Shown piece by piece: positions 1 through 7,502 of a stretch of 64,000 nucleotides of DNA. This stretch comes from JAKFYM01 sp964416595 (GTDB taxonomy: Bacteria > Bdellovibrionota > UBA1018 > CAIPTA01), in contig CAYQES010000001.1 in the NCBI GenBank assembly GCA_964416595.1, positions 1 through 64,000 of the forward strand. Direction: 5' to 3'. Every line of letters begins with the position of its first letter. Positions within the stretch are counted from its first letter, which is position 1. The notes under the pieces are model-generated. The model was not told the DNA's origin. It did no database searches and saw only the letters and a list, made by a program, of their open reading frames with translations. Made by a program: the position numbers and the translations under genes.

Positions 1-1640
1 TCCAGGTTCCGGATACACCCCGCACGTCGGCCTGTCCGCCAAGCTTTCCTTCCGTACCCACCTCTTTTGCTACCCTCGTTACTTCGGCAGCGAAGGATCG
101 AAGCTGATCCACCATCGTGTTGATCGTGTTTTTAAGTTCCGCGATCTCACCCTTAGCTTCCACCGTAATTTTTTGCGATAAGTCCCCGTTCGCTACAGCG
201 GTGGTTACGTTGGCGATGTTTCGCACTTGGTTCGTAAGGTTAGAAGCCAAGCCGTTCACGTTATCCGTGAGATCTTTCCACGTACCAGACACACCTTTCA
301 CCTCGGCTTGCCCCCCGAGTTTTCCTTCCGTACCCACTTCTTTTGCCACCCGGCTTACCTCGGCAGCGAAGGAGCGGAGCGTGTCCACCATCGTGTTGAT
401 CGTATTTTTGAGTTCGTAGATTTCGCCCCGGGCATCCACCGTAATTTTTTGCGATAAGTCCCCGTTCGCTACAGCTGTCGTAACTTTGGCGATGTTTCGC
501 ACTTGGTTCGTAAGGTTAGAAGCCAAGCCGTTCACGTTATCCGTGAGGTCTTTCCACGTGCCAGACACGCCTTTCACCTCGGCTTGCCCCCCGAGTTTAC
601 CTTCGTTACCTACCTCTTTTGCTACCCTCGTTACCTCGGAAGCAAAGGAGTTCAGCTGATCCACCATCGTGTTAATAACGTCTTTGATCTGGAGGATCTC
701 GCCTTTTACATCCACCGTAATTTTCTGGGTCAAGTCGCCGTTTGCAATCGCGGAGGATACTTTCGATACGTCACGCAGCTGAACCGTAAGGTTCGAGGCC
801 ATCGTGTTCACGTTGTCCGTGAGGTCTTTCCAGGTTCCGCTCACGCCTTTTACGTCTGCTTGCCCCCCGAGTTTTCCTTCGGTTCCCACCTCTTTTGCTA
901 CCCTCGTTACTTCGGCAGCGAAAGATCGGAGCGTGTCCACCATCGTGTTGATCGTGTTTTTAAGTTCATACACCTCGCCCCGGGCATCCACCGTAATTTT
1001 CTGGGATAAGTCCCCGTTCGCTACAGCGGTCGTAACTTTGGCGATGTTTCGCACTTGGTTCGTTAAGTTGGCGGCAAGAACGTTTACGTTGTCCGTGAGG
1101 TCTTTCCAGGTGCCAGAAACTCCCCGCACTTCGGCTTGCCCTCCGAGTTTACCTTCGTTACCCACCTCTTTTGCTACCCTCGTTACCTCAGCTGCGAAGG
1201 AAGAAAGCTGGTCCACCATCGTATTAATCGTATTTTTTAGTTCCGCGATCTCGCCTTTGGCATCCACCGTAATTTTTTGGGATAAGTCTCCCTTTGCTAC
1301 GGCTGTCGTTACCTTAGCAATGTTTCGCACTTGGTTCGTAAGGTTAGAAGCCAGGCCGTTCACGTTGTCCGTGAGATCTTTCCAGGTTCCGCTCACGCCC
1401 TTCACCTCGGCTTGCCCCCCGAGCTTACCTTCGTTACCCACCTCCTTTGCTACCCTCGTTACCTCGGCAGCAAAGGAGTTCAGCTGATCCACCATGCTAT
1501 TCACAGTGGTACCAATCCGTAGGAATTCCCCTCTTACCGGGCGGCCTTCGATCTCAAGAGAAATTTTCTGGGATAAGTCTCCCTTTGCTACGGCCGTGAT
1601 CACCCGGGCCACCTCGTTGGTAGGAGCCACAAGATCGGAG
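1..1640. repeat. 276-bp tandem repeats encoding HAMP modules
   Basis: The anchor gatgtttcgcacttggttcg or a variant recurs at 215, 491, 1043 and 1319. Diverged copies sit in register at 767 and near 1595. The period is exactly 276 bp (92 codons). Copies at 215, 491, 1043 and 1319 are nearly identical at DNA level, whereas the copy at 767 differs (TVQLRDVSKVSSAIANGDLTQKI). That pattern suggests duplication or gene conversion within the gene. Confidence 0.9.
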
Positions 1641-2064
1641 ATGAGCTGGTTCACAGAATTCACGCTCACGGCCCAAGATCCCTTGGCGGGACCAACGGAC
1701 GCGCGTTCCGCCATCTTTCCTTCTTGGCCCACGATCTTACCCACGCGCACAAGTTCGTTGGCGGTGTGTTCGTTCAAACCGATAATATCATTTAGGAGCT
1801 CTCCCACCCGGCTCAAAATTCCGCCCTTTTCATAGGGAAAACGCACGGAGAAGTCGCCCATCTTCACAGCCTTCAACACTTCCACTAGGCTGTCGATTTC
1901 ATCTTTACTAAAATTAGAGAGTTGATCCCACTCTGTTTTTTCTAAGGCGCGTGTGCGAGTGGACAATACTCGCGGTTGTCGTGCAGGAGGAAGAGCATTT
2001 TTTACATTCTTTACAGAAATTTTTTTAATATTTGGTGTTGGAACAGAATTTTTGGTTGTTTCCA
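1..2064 (-). CDS. Poly-HAMP sensor kinase, N-terminal part (3' end outside window)
   Basis: Open reading frame on the minus strand that runs off the left edge; 688 codons are visible. I chose TTG at 2064 because AGAGGGG lies 6 nt upstream and an in-frame TAG lies further up. No signal peptide or membrane segment is seen, so the protein looks cytosolic. After about 60 low-complexity residues and one degenerate module (MGDFSVRF), six modules of 92 residues follow, each with a GDLSQKI-type core and repeated phrases such as VSGTWKDLTDNVN and EVTRVAKEVG. This is the HAMP array known from fungal group III (Nik1/Os-1) and bacterial relatives, where it feeds a downstream HisKA-HATPase. The catalytic part must lie beyond the window, so kinase function is inferred. 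It is divergent from a receiver protein and another kinase, suggesting one signalling locus. Confidence 0.85.
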
Positions 2065-2217
2065 AGCCGAGCCCCTCTTTTGGTAAAATGAATTTGAATC
2101 ATTAAGCTAGTAAGGCAGTAGAAGAACAAGCAGACAAAATGCCGCATCTTCATTTTTAAACGCTTTTATCTTGCAGCGAAGATTTTCGAACCATACAAAT
2201 ATGCACTTGGAGTGGGA

Positions 2218-2571
2218 ATGGTGGATATTTTAATCGTCGAAGACGAAATGGATATTCGAGAGTCTCTAAAAGATATTCTCGAAGCGGAAAATTATTCTAT
2301 TTGCACTGCAGCTAACGGTTTAGAAGCGTTAGCGCTGTTGCAAAACGCTGCGGCACCTAAGCTTATTTTATTAGATTTCTTAATGCCGCTAATGAATGGT
2401 CTAGAGTTTAGGGAGCAGCAAGCACATTTGCCGCATTTAGCGAAAATTCCTGTCATTCTCATGTCAGCTGACAAATATATTCAAACTAAAGCGGAACAAA
2501 TCGATGTGAAATACGTAAAAAAACCTATTGATCTAGAAACTCTACTATCTACTATTAAGGGTTATTTTTAA
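2218..2571 (+). CDS. Single-domain response regulator receiver
   Basis: A 117-residue CheY-like receiver with no output domain. The acidic pocket is EDE at residues 8-10, the phospho-acceptor is Asp53 (LILLDFLMP), the switch region is ILMSADK and the conserved lysine lies in VKKPID. ATG 2218 is preferred because GGAG ends 5 nt upstream; GTG 2212 would add two residues but has no ribosome site. Stop is 2 nt before the next gene, a hybrid-type kinase, so the two are probably co-transcribed and may form a phosphorelay with it or with the divergent poly-HAMP kinase. Which kinase is the partner cannot be read from the sequence. Confidence 0.9.
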   Translation: MVDILIVEDEMDIRESLKDILEAENYSICTAANGLEALALLQNAAAPKLILLDFLMPLMNGLEFREQQAHLPHLAKIPVILMSADKYIQTKAEQIDVKYVKKPIDLETLLSTIKGYF

Positions 2572-2573
2572 CG

Positions 2574-4718
2574 ATGTTGACACAGGAAAGACAATATAAA
2601 CCCCAAGATTCCACGAAATTAGATAAAACGCCCGTAGAAATCTTGTTGGTGGATGACCGCAAAGAAAACTTACTGGTGCTGGAGGCTGCCCTCACCTCCC
2701 CAGATTACCAACTTTCTAAGGCTAACTCTGGCGACGAGGCGTTACGTTACTTACTGGACCATGAACCTGCTCTCATTTTAATGGATGTGCAAATGCCGGA
2801 TCTCGACGGCTTTGAAACCGCATCCATCATCAAGAACAGTGAGCGCACTAGAGAAATTCCTATCATTTTCATTACGGCCCTCAATATGGACGAGCGCTAC
2901 ATCCAGAAGGGCTATGATTTCGGCGCCGTAGATTATTTGAATAAGCCTTTTGACGTAAATATTTTGCGATCAAAGGTAGCGGTCTTTGCCGATCTCTATC
3001 GTAAAACACAGCGCCTCCTAAATGCTGAACGGCAATTGCGTAAAAACGAAGCCAAGGAAAGAGAAAGAAAGCTCGCGGAATTAGAATTGCGCACACTAAA
3101 ACGCGAGCAAGTGGAACAAAAGAAATACAGAGAGCTCGTGGAAGGAATCGACCACGGCATCGTTTGGTCCGCAGTTCCAGAAAGCATGGTTTTTTCTTAC
3201 GTAAGCCCAACGGCCGAGAAGATTTTGCAATACCCAGCCAGAGCTTGGTTTGAAGATCCACTTTTTTGGAATAATCATTTGCATCCGAGCGATCGAGAAG
3301 TTTTCTCTTTGGCGGTGCAAGAAGCCATTCAAAAAAGAATGGATCGCTCCGTGGAGCATCGCTTCATTAAAGCAAATGGCGATATTGCTTGGCTACACAC
3401 CAGCATCCGTCATTCCGCTAAAAGCGATGGCAATAGCTACGAGCTGCGCGGTTTATCCATTGATATTACACAGATCAAAGAAGCCGAATGGCGCTTGAAA
3501 AAGAATAAGGACCATTCAGATTTCTTGGCGGAAGCAAGTTTTTTACTGGCCGAATCTTTTGACTACACAAAAACATTAAAACAAGTGGGATCCCTCATCA
3601 CCCAACAAGTGGCCAATTTTTGCCTTTTTATCGTGCAAGATGAAAACAGCAAAATTCAGTCATTGCAGTTTCCAGAAAACACACTGGAAATAAGAGAACA
3701 AGAACTGAAAAATATTTTTCCAAGGCTTTACCGAAAACTTAGTCCCACTACGCTGCAAGAACTTAATATTGAGGCAAGCAATCAAATAAAAATTTCTGGC
3801 TTAAATTTTCAGTCTGCCATTACTGTGCCTCTACAAATCCGGGGACGGCAAATTGGCTCCATTCTGCTCTTTTCTGCGAACACCTTTCACGAAGACGATT
3901 TACTTCTTGCTAAAGATCTCGCAGCTCGTATTGCCCTCGCCATCGATAACGCAATCCTCTATCAAAAAGCCCAAAATGCCATTAAGGTTCGAGATGAGTT
4001 TTTATCGATTGCAAGCCACGAACTAAAAACACCGCTCACTCCGATGAAGCTACAAACCCAAGCTTTATTGAGAACCCTACAGTCAGCCGCTGGCGTGCCT
4101 TCAGAAAAATTTTCTAAATCCTTACAGAACTTCAATCGGCAGATTGATCGCCTTTCCAATCTGATTGAGGGTCTTTTGGATATTTCTCGTATTAGCATTG
4201 GCAAACTCACGCTGGACGCAGAAGATTTCGATTTACGTTCTTTACTCGACGATGTGGTGCACAGATTCCATGAGCAACTTTTAAATGCCAAGTGCAGCAT
4301 ACACATTGACGGCCCTCAATCCCTGCCCGTAACCCTTGATTTGTTCCGCATTGAACAAGTGATTGTAAATCTCTTGACCAACGCCATGAAGTACTCTCCC
4401 TCTAAGCCCATTCACATTTCTCTAGAGTGTATAGATGGCACTGTTACGCTGAAAGTAAAAGATGAGGGCATTGGCATAGCTAAAGAGGACCAAGAAAGAA
4501 TCTTTATGCGTTTTGAACGAGCCGTTTCTGCTTCGCATTTTGGCGGATTAGGGCTTGGTCTCTATATCTCTAAACAAATTCTAGAAGTGCATGGCGGCAG
4601 TATTGAGGTGGAAAGCACTCCGGGCCAAGGTTCTACTTTTATCGTGCAACTGCCCCAGCGTTTGCAAACCCAAGGGCCTACCGTAACAGATCTTTCAGAA
4701 GAGAGATTAAACGCATGA
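2574..4718 (+). CDS. REC-PAS-GAF histidine kinase
   Basis: A 714-residue cytosolic kinase. Domains in order: receiver (about 20-140; Asp71 in LILMDVQMPDLDG, Lys124 in YLNKPFD), a charged coiled-coil linker (about 140-185), a PAS-like sensor with PAC end (about 190-300), a GAF-like domain (about 320-465), HisKA with phospho-acceptor His482 (SIASHELKTP), and HATPase with N box (NLLTNAMKYS), G1 (DEGIGIAKED) and G2 (GLGLGLYISK). Having the receiver at the N-terminus means it may be controlled by an upstream kinase. All catalytic boxes look intact. It follows the single receiver by 2 nt and precedes a winged-helix-like protein by 24 nt. The signal sensed is unknown. Confidence 0.92.
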   Translation: MLTQERQYKPQDSTKLDKTPVEILLVDDRKENLLVLEAALTSPDYQLSKANSGDEALRYLLDHEPALILMDVQMPDLDGFETASIIKNSERTREIPIIFITALNMDERYIQKGYDFGAVDYLNKPFDVNILRSKVAVFADLYRKTQRLLNAERQLRKNEAKERERKLAELELRTLKREQVEQKKYRELVEGIDHGIVWSAVPESMVFSYVSPTAEKILQYPARAWFEDPLFWNNHLHPSDREVFSLAVQEAIQKRMDRSVEHRFIKANGDIAWLHTSIRHSAKSDGNSYELRGLSIDITQIKEAEWRLKKNKDHSDFLAEASFLLAESFDYTKTLKQVGSLITQQVANFCLFIVQDENSKIQSLQFPENTLEIREQELKNIFPRLYRKLSPTTLQELNIEASNQIKISGLNFQSAITVPLQIRGRQIGSILLFSANTFHEDDLLLAKDLAARIALAIDNAILYQKAQNAIKVRDEFLSIASHELKTPLTPMKLQTQALLRTLQSAAGVPSEKFSKSLQNFNRQIDRLSNLIEGLLDISRISIGKLTLDAEDFDLRSLLDDVVHRFHEQLLNAKCSIHIDGPQSLPVTLDLFRIEQVIVNLLTNAMKYSPSKPIHISLECIDGTVTLKVKDEGIGIAKEDQERIFMRFERAVSASHFGGLGLGLYISKQILEVHGGSIEVESTPGQGSTFIVQLPQRLQTQGPTVTDLSEERLNA

Positions 4719-4742
4719 CCTTGCCATTCAACTGGAGGAAAA

Positions 4743-5153
4743 TTGCCTTCTAATAGCAATGTTTCCGATGAAGTGCGCCAGTTTGTTTTCGAGTGCATCG
4801 ATTCTGTAGAGCAGCTGGAAATTTTACTTCTACTCACAAGCAATAGAACAAAAGAATGGTCCGCCCAAGAAACCAGTAAAGAACTACGTTCTTCAGAAAA
4901 TTCTGTGGAAAAGCGCCTCGAGAGCCTATGCGCTATGGGTTTTGTTACTAAATCCAGCACTGACCCCTATCGCTATCATTACAATCCAAAGACCGAAAGA
5001 ATCGAAAACGTAATTGCTGAACTTGCAATAGTTTATAAAGAAAAACGACACCGCGTTCTTGAACTTATTTTCTCACCGATGAAAAAAGCTCGCGCCTTCG
5101 CCAATGCGTTCCGAGTGAGCAATTCAGAAAAATGTGGAGACGAAAATGGCTGA
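4743..5153 (+). CDS. Winged-helix-like small protein, function unknown
   Basis: A 136-residue soluble protein starting at TTG 4743, with GGAGG 4 nt upstream; there is no in-frame ATG near the beginning. Residues about 35-80 (WSAQETSKELRSSENSVEKR, then a short hairpin-like segment YRYHYNP) resemble the helix-turn-helix and wing of small bacterial regulators, where alternative rules for helix packing make family assignment hard. The C-terminal third is basic and helical. It lies between a histidine kinase and two DUF5985-like membrane proteins, and its stop overlaps the next start. A regulatory role in the signalling locus is inference. Confidence 0.65.
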   Translation: MPSNSNVSDEVRQFVFECIDSVEQLEILLLLTSNRTKEWSAQETSKELRSSENSVEKRLESLCAMGFVTKSSTDPYRYHYNPKTERIENVIAELAIVYKEKRHRVLELIFSPMKKARAFANAFRVSNSEKCGDENG

Positions 5154-5409
5154 AATTATTTACATGCTTTGTGCAATCATGAGCGTTGTATGCGCTTTCC
5201 TTCTATATCGTAGCTACCGCAGCACGAAAGCAAGACTACTCCTATGGAGCGGTATCTGCTTTGGGCTATTGGCCGCCAATTGCATTTTCCTGTTCGTGGA
5301 TATGGTAATTTTTCCAGAAGTGTACCTACATGGCCCCCTGCTACGCCAGGGTTTAGGAGCGGCTTCTGGTCTTGTCCTACTCTTTGGCCTTATTTGGGAG
5401 CTCACATGA
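5146..5409 (+). CDS. DUF5985-like small membrane protein (first copy)
   Basis: An 87-residue protein with three predicted hydrophobic spans (about 4-20, 30-52 and 65-85). I chose ATG 5146 over GTG 5134 because GGAG ends 6 nt before it and it overlaps the upstream stop (ATGGCTGA). It resembles the DUF5985 group of short inner-membrane proteins that often occur as adjacent pairs near sensor kinases; that assignment is from memory of the family's look (YRSYRSTKARLLLWSGICF) and is not certain. No catalytic residues are apparent. It may be a small sensor or membrane partner of the kinases. Confidence 0.7.
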   Translation: MAEIIYMLCAIMSVVCAFLLYRSYRSTKARLLLWSGICFGLLAANCIFLFVDMVIFPEVYLHGPLLRQGLGAASGLVLLFGLIWELT

Positions 5410-5696
5410 ACGCCATTTTATTTTTGGCCGGTGTTCGCATGGCTAGCTTCCTGGCCTCGAGCGTCTTTTTCTTAAAATTCTGGAAAGCCTCCCGGGATCG
5501 CTTCTTTTTATTATTCAGCGCTGCCTGTTGCCTTCTGGCAATAGAGTGTGTGGTGCTCTCATTTCTCGTGCACTCCAATTATTCTGCCATGCTGAGCATC
5601 ACAGAGGCCAATGGTGCCGTTTACCTCATGCGAGTTTGCGCTTTCATCATGATCTTGCTCGCGATCATTGAGAAAAATCGGAAGAATAAGCCATAA
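5406..5696 (+). CDS. DUF5985-like small membrane protein (second copy)
   Basis: A 96-residue membrane protein starting at ATG 5406, overlapping the previous stop by 4 bp (ATGA). A longer in-frame opening to 5244 exists but would lie inside the first copy. Three hydrophobic spans are visible, with FLKFWKASRDRFFLLFSAAC matching the arrangement YRSYRSTKARLLLWSGICFG of the upstream gene, so the two look like diverged duplicates. It ends in a basic tail (EKNRKNKP), probably cytosolic. It is the last gene of the signalling operon. Function unknown. Confidence 0.72.
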   Translation: MNAILFLAGVRMASFLASSVFFLKFWKASRDRFFLLFSAACCLLAIECVVLSFLVHSNYSAMLSITEANGAVYLMRVCAFIMILLAIIEKNRKNKP

Positions 5697-5709
5697 AGGC
5701 TTCGCTTTT
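5688..5709 (+). terminator. Weak intrinsic terminator after the signalling operon
   Basis: AAGCC (5688-5692) pairs with GGCTT (5698-5702) across a short A-rich loop that contains the stop codon, followed by cgcttttt. The 5-bp stem is short, so confidence is low. Confidence 0.3.
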
Positions 5710-5727
5710 TAGTTTGAGTTTTATTTT

Positions 5728-6138
5728 CTACTGCAAGGGCGCAGTAACCGTTTCCGCGGTAGCTTCAGCTGCGGGTAGAGAGTTTTGTTTCTCTTTCGCC
5801 GTAAGCGCCGCCAAGCAAATCGCGAGCGCAGGGTTTTCACCCACGGCCGCACCACTCTCCACGAAATCTCCCTTTTGTAGGGCTTCGATGAACTCCTGGG
5901 GGCTTTTCCAGCCGGTGCTTGTGCCCGCAAACGCAAACCATTGCCCGCCTTCAATCGGAATCAGGGAAATATGCATTTCTCTCGCCACTTCCCAGGCATG
6001 CTCAATATCTTTCGAGTAGCAGCGCAAAGGGCGTTTGCCTAAAGGCGCTTTTTCATGGAGAACTTTATTGGTGGCCCAAACCTCATGGCCAAAAATTTCA
6101 CGGGCAACACGGGTGTCGATTTCACGGCCTGGGCGCAT
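5728..6138 (-). CDS. Phage-ABA-sandwich-domain (BC1872-like) protein
   Basis: A 136-residue soluble protein. ATG 6138 is chosen because AAGGAG sits 7 nt upstream; longer openings lack a ribosome site. The order GREIDTRVAREIFG, then YSKDIEHAWEVAREM, then ALAICLAALTA matches the small phage-ABA-sandwich family, usually encoded by phages and by scattered chromosomal copies. The role of the family is unknown to me. No other phage gene is nearby, so this is probably a lone domesticated or transferred gene. The tail (about 115-136) is Ala/Thr/Glu rich. It is convergent with the DUF5985 operon. Confidence 0.75.
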   Translation of the reverse strand: MRPGREIDTRVAREIFGHEVWATNKVLHEKAPLGKRPLRCYSKDIEHAWEVAREMHISLIPIEGGQWFAFAGTSTGWKSPQEFIEALQKGDFVESGAAVGENPALAICLAALTAKEKQNSLPAAEATAETVTAPLQ

Positions 6139-6271
6139 GTTTTTCTCCTTAATGATTGCTGGTGCTTCTTTTCTTAACTGAGGCGCGGGCAGTTTGGTGC
6201 ACGGCAAATTGCCACAGCTTTTAGGGAAAAGCTGCCCCATCACTCACAAATATAAATCTCCCTTTACTCCT

Positions 6272-6297
6272 CCCTCCCTCTCCCCCTAAACTTCCCC
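6272..6297 (-). other. G-quadruplex motif between divergent genes
   Basis: On the minus strand four G runs of 4, 5, 3 and 3 are separated by loops of 7, 3 and 1 nt. The plus strand shows the matching C runs at 6272-6274, 6276-6278, 6282-6286 and 6294-6297. This meets the usual G3+N1-7 rule. It ends 3 nt before the PaiB-like start codon and lies about 134 nt upstream of the minus-strand gene. A regulatory role is speculative. Confidence 0.5.
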
Positions 6298-6300
6298 ACC

Positions 6301-6909
6301 ATGTACACTCCCAAAGCCTTCTCCCACCCGCAGCACGCTCTCGCGCTCATGCGCCAAAATCCGCTAGCCACCGTGATCTCCCACACCAACGGAGCACCAT
6401 TCATTAGCCACCTGCCGCTCATCATCGAAGAAGAGAACAACGATCTCATTGCCTATGGCCACTTGGCGCGGGCTAATCCCCACTGGCAATGCATGCAACA
6501 AAATCCCAAGCTCTATCTTATTTTCCACGGCCCCAATGCCTACATCAGCCCCACTTGGTACGAAAAAAATGATGTGCCCACTTGGAACTATTGCGTGGTG
6601 CATGCAGAGGCGGAAGCTGAGCTCCTGGAAAACCCAGAAGTGGTAAAAACTTGCCTCCAAAAACTAAACGATTATATGAACCAAAACCCCAACCCCACCT
6701 GGGAATTCTGGATCCCGCCGGATTTGGAAGGAAAAAAATTAACTGCCATCGTGGGCTTCAAAGCAAAGCTAAAAAACATTCAGACTAAACTAAAACTCAG
6801 CCAAAACCGCTCCCCGGAAGACCAAAAACTGGTGCAGAAAGCCCTCGCACAGCAACCCGGAACTTTACCCCTCTCCAATTGGATGAAGCTCTTGCAAGGG
6901 TCAAAATAG
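6301..6909 (+). CDS. PaiB-like FMN-binding negative regulator family protein
   Basis: A 202-residue protein covering the whole PaiB family: start MYTPKAF, then FISHLPLIIEE, YGHLARANPHW, FHGPNAYISPTWY and TWNYCVVHAEAEAE, and the C-terminal helix KLTAIVGFKAKLKNIQTK. These phrases form the split-barrel flavin-binding fold. In Bacillus, PaiB is linked with repression of sporulation and protease genes; many relatives are uncharacterised flavoproteins. No Shine-Dalgarno is visible, since the 40 nt before ATG are almost all pyrimidine, so initiation may be unusual. It stands alone, divergent from the ABA-domain gene. Confidence 0.88.
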   Translation: MYTPKAFSHPQHALALMRQNPLATVISHTNGAPFISHLPLIIEEENNDLIAYGHLARANPHWQCMQQNPKLYLIFHGPNAYISPTWYEKNDVPTWNYCVVHAEAEAELLENPEVVKTCLQKLNDYMNQNPNPTWEFWIPPDLEGKKLTAIVGFKAKLKNIQTKLKLSQNRSPEDQKLVQKALAQQPGTLPLSNWMKLLQGSK

Positions 6910-7015
6910 CCCCCGCACATAAATAAAAAATCCTGTAGCTTCCAGCACTTCCACGCCCATCCAACCTCCCCCGCCCTAACGCCCTGCCGGCGGCTTTTCG
7001 CCCTAGGAAAGGCGT

Positions 7016-7044
7016 TTGCGCTGATAGTCAAATTGCGGTATATA
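7016..7044 (+). promoter_or_regulatory. Possible sigma-70-type promoter for the exported-protein operon
   Basis: TTGCGC (7016-7021) and TATATA (7039-7044) are separated by 17 nt, about 30 nt before the strong GGGAGG ribosome site of the tyrosine-rich gene. The match to consensus is moderate. Confidence 0.4.
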
Positions 7045-7077
7045 GCTCGCGGATCAACATCATTTCGGGAGGTTACA

Positions 7078-7497
7078 ATGAAGCTATTTTCTGTATTGGC
7101 CCTCGCCCTCTTGGCATCTTTGCCAGTAGTGGCTCAAGCCGGTGAACTCGACAACGAAGACCAAGTGAAAAACGCCCAGCGTTTTGCCGCTGATCTTCCC
7201 CAAACCCTAGTAGTACGCGTGGATGCAGCCGGAAAAGTTGCCGTATTGCACTCCAACGAGAAACTCAACGCTGGCGCTACCGTAGACGAAAGTAAATTCG
7301 TGGAAATGAACGCCACGGATACGATGCGTTCCGAGCTCGATAAAGACAGCTCTTCCAGCGGTTGGTATTTCTATTGGAACTACTACAACTACTACTATCC
7401 TACGTATTACTACTACGGATATAACTACTACTATCAACCCTACTACAGCTATTACTACAATAACTGCCAGTATTACTGGTATCGCTGGTACTGGTAG
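7078..7497 (+). CDS. Exported tyrosine-rich protein
   Basis: A 139-residue precursor; ATG 7078 follows GGGAGG with 5-nt spacing. A signal peptide is clear (MKLFSVLALALLASLPVVAQA, cleavage after AQA). The middle part (about 22-95) is an ordinary acidic soluble segment. The last 44 residues contain 24 Tyr and 5 Trp, with runs such as YYYPTYYYYGYNYYY and one Cys. I know no family with this exact layout. It could be a surface or matrix protein in which Tyr residues stack or cross-link. It is the first gene of an operon with a subtilase, a beta-barrel and a large lipoprotein, so it may be cargo or a structural part of an exported assembly; this is inference. Confidence 0.8.
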   Translation: MKLFSVLALALLASLPVVAQAGELDNEDQVKNAQRFAADLPQTLVVRVDAAGKVAVLHSNEKLNAGATVDESKFVEMNATDTMRSELDKDSSSSGWYFYWNYYNYYYPTYYYYGYNYYYQPYYSYYYNNCQYYWYRWYW

Positions 7498-7502
7498 TCT
7501 AT

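Noticed and set aside
117..1835. Plus-strand open frames of 60-230 codons
   Set aside because: They are antisense shadows of the repetitive poly-HAMP gene; they repeat every 276 bp, lack ribosome sites and have no domain.
5728..6138. Prophage
   Set aside because: Only one phage-like domain gene is present, with no integrase, structural gene or attachment repeat nearby.
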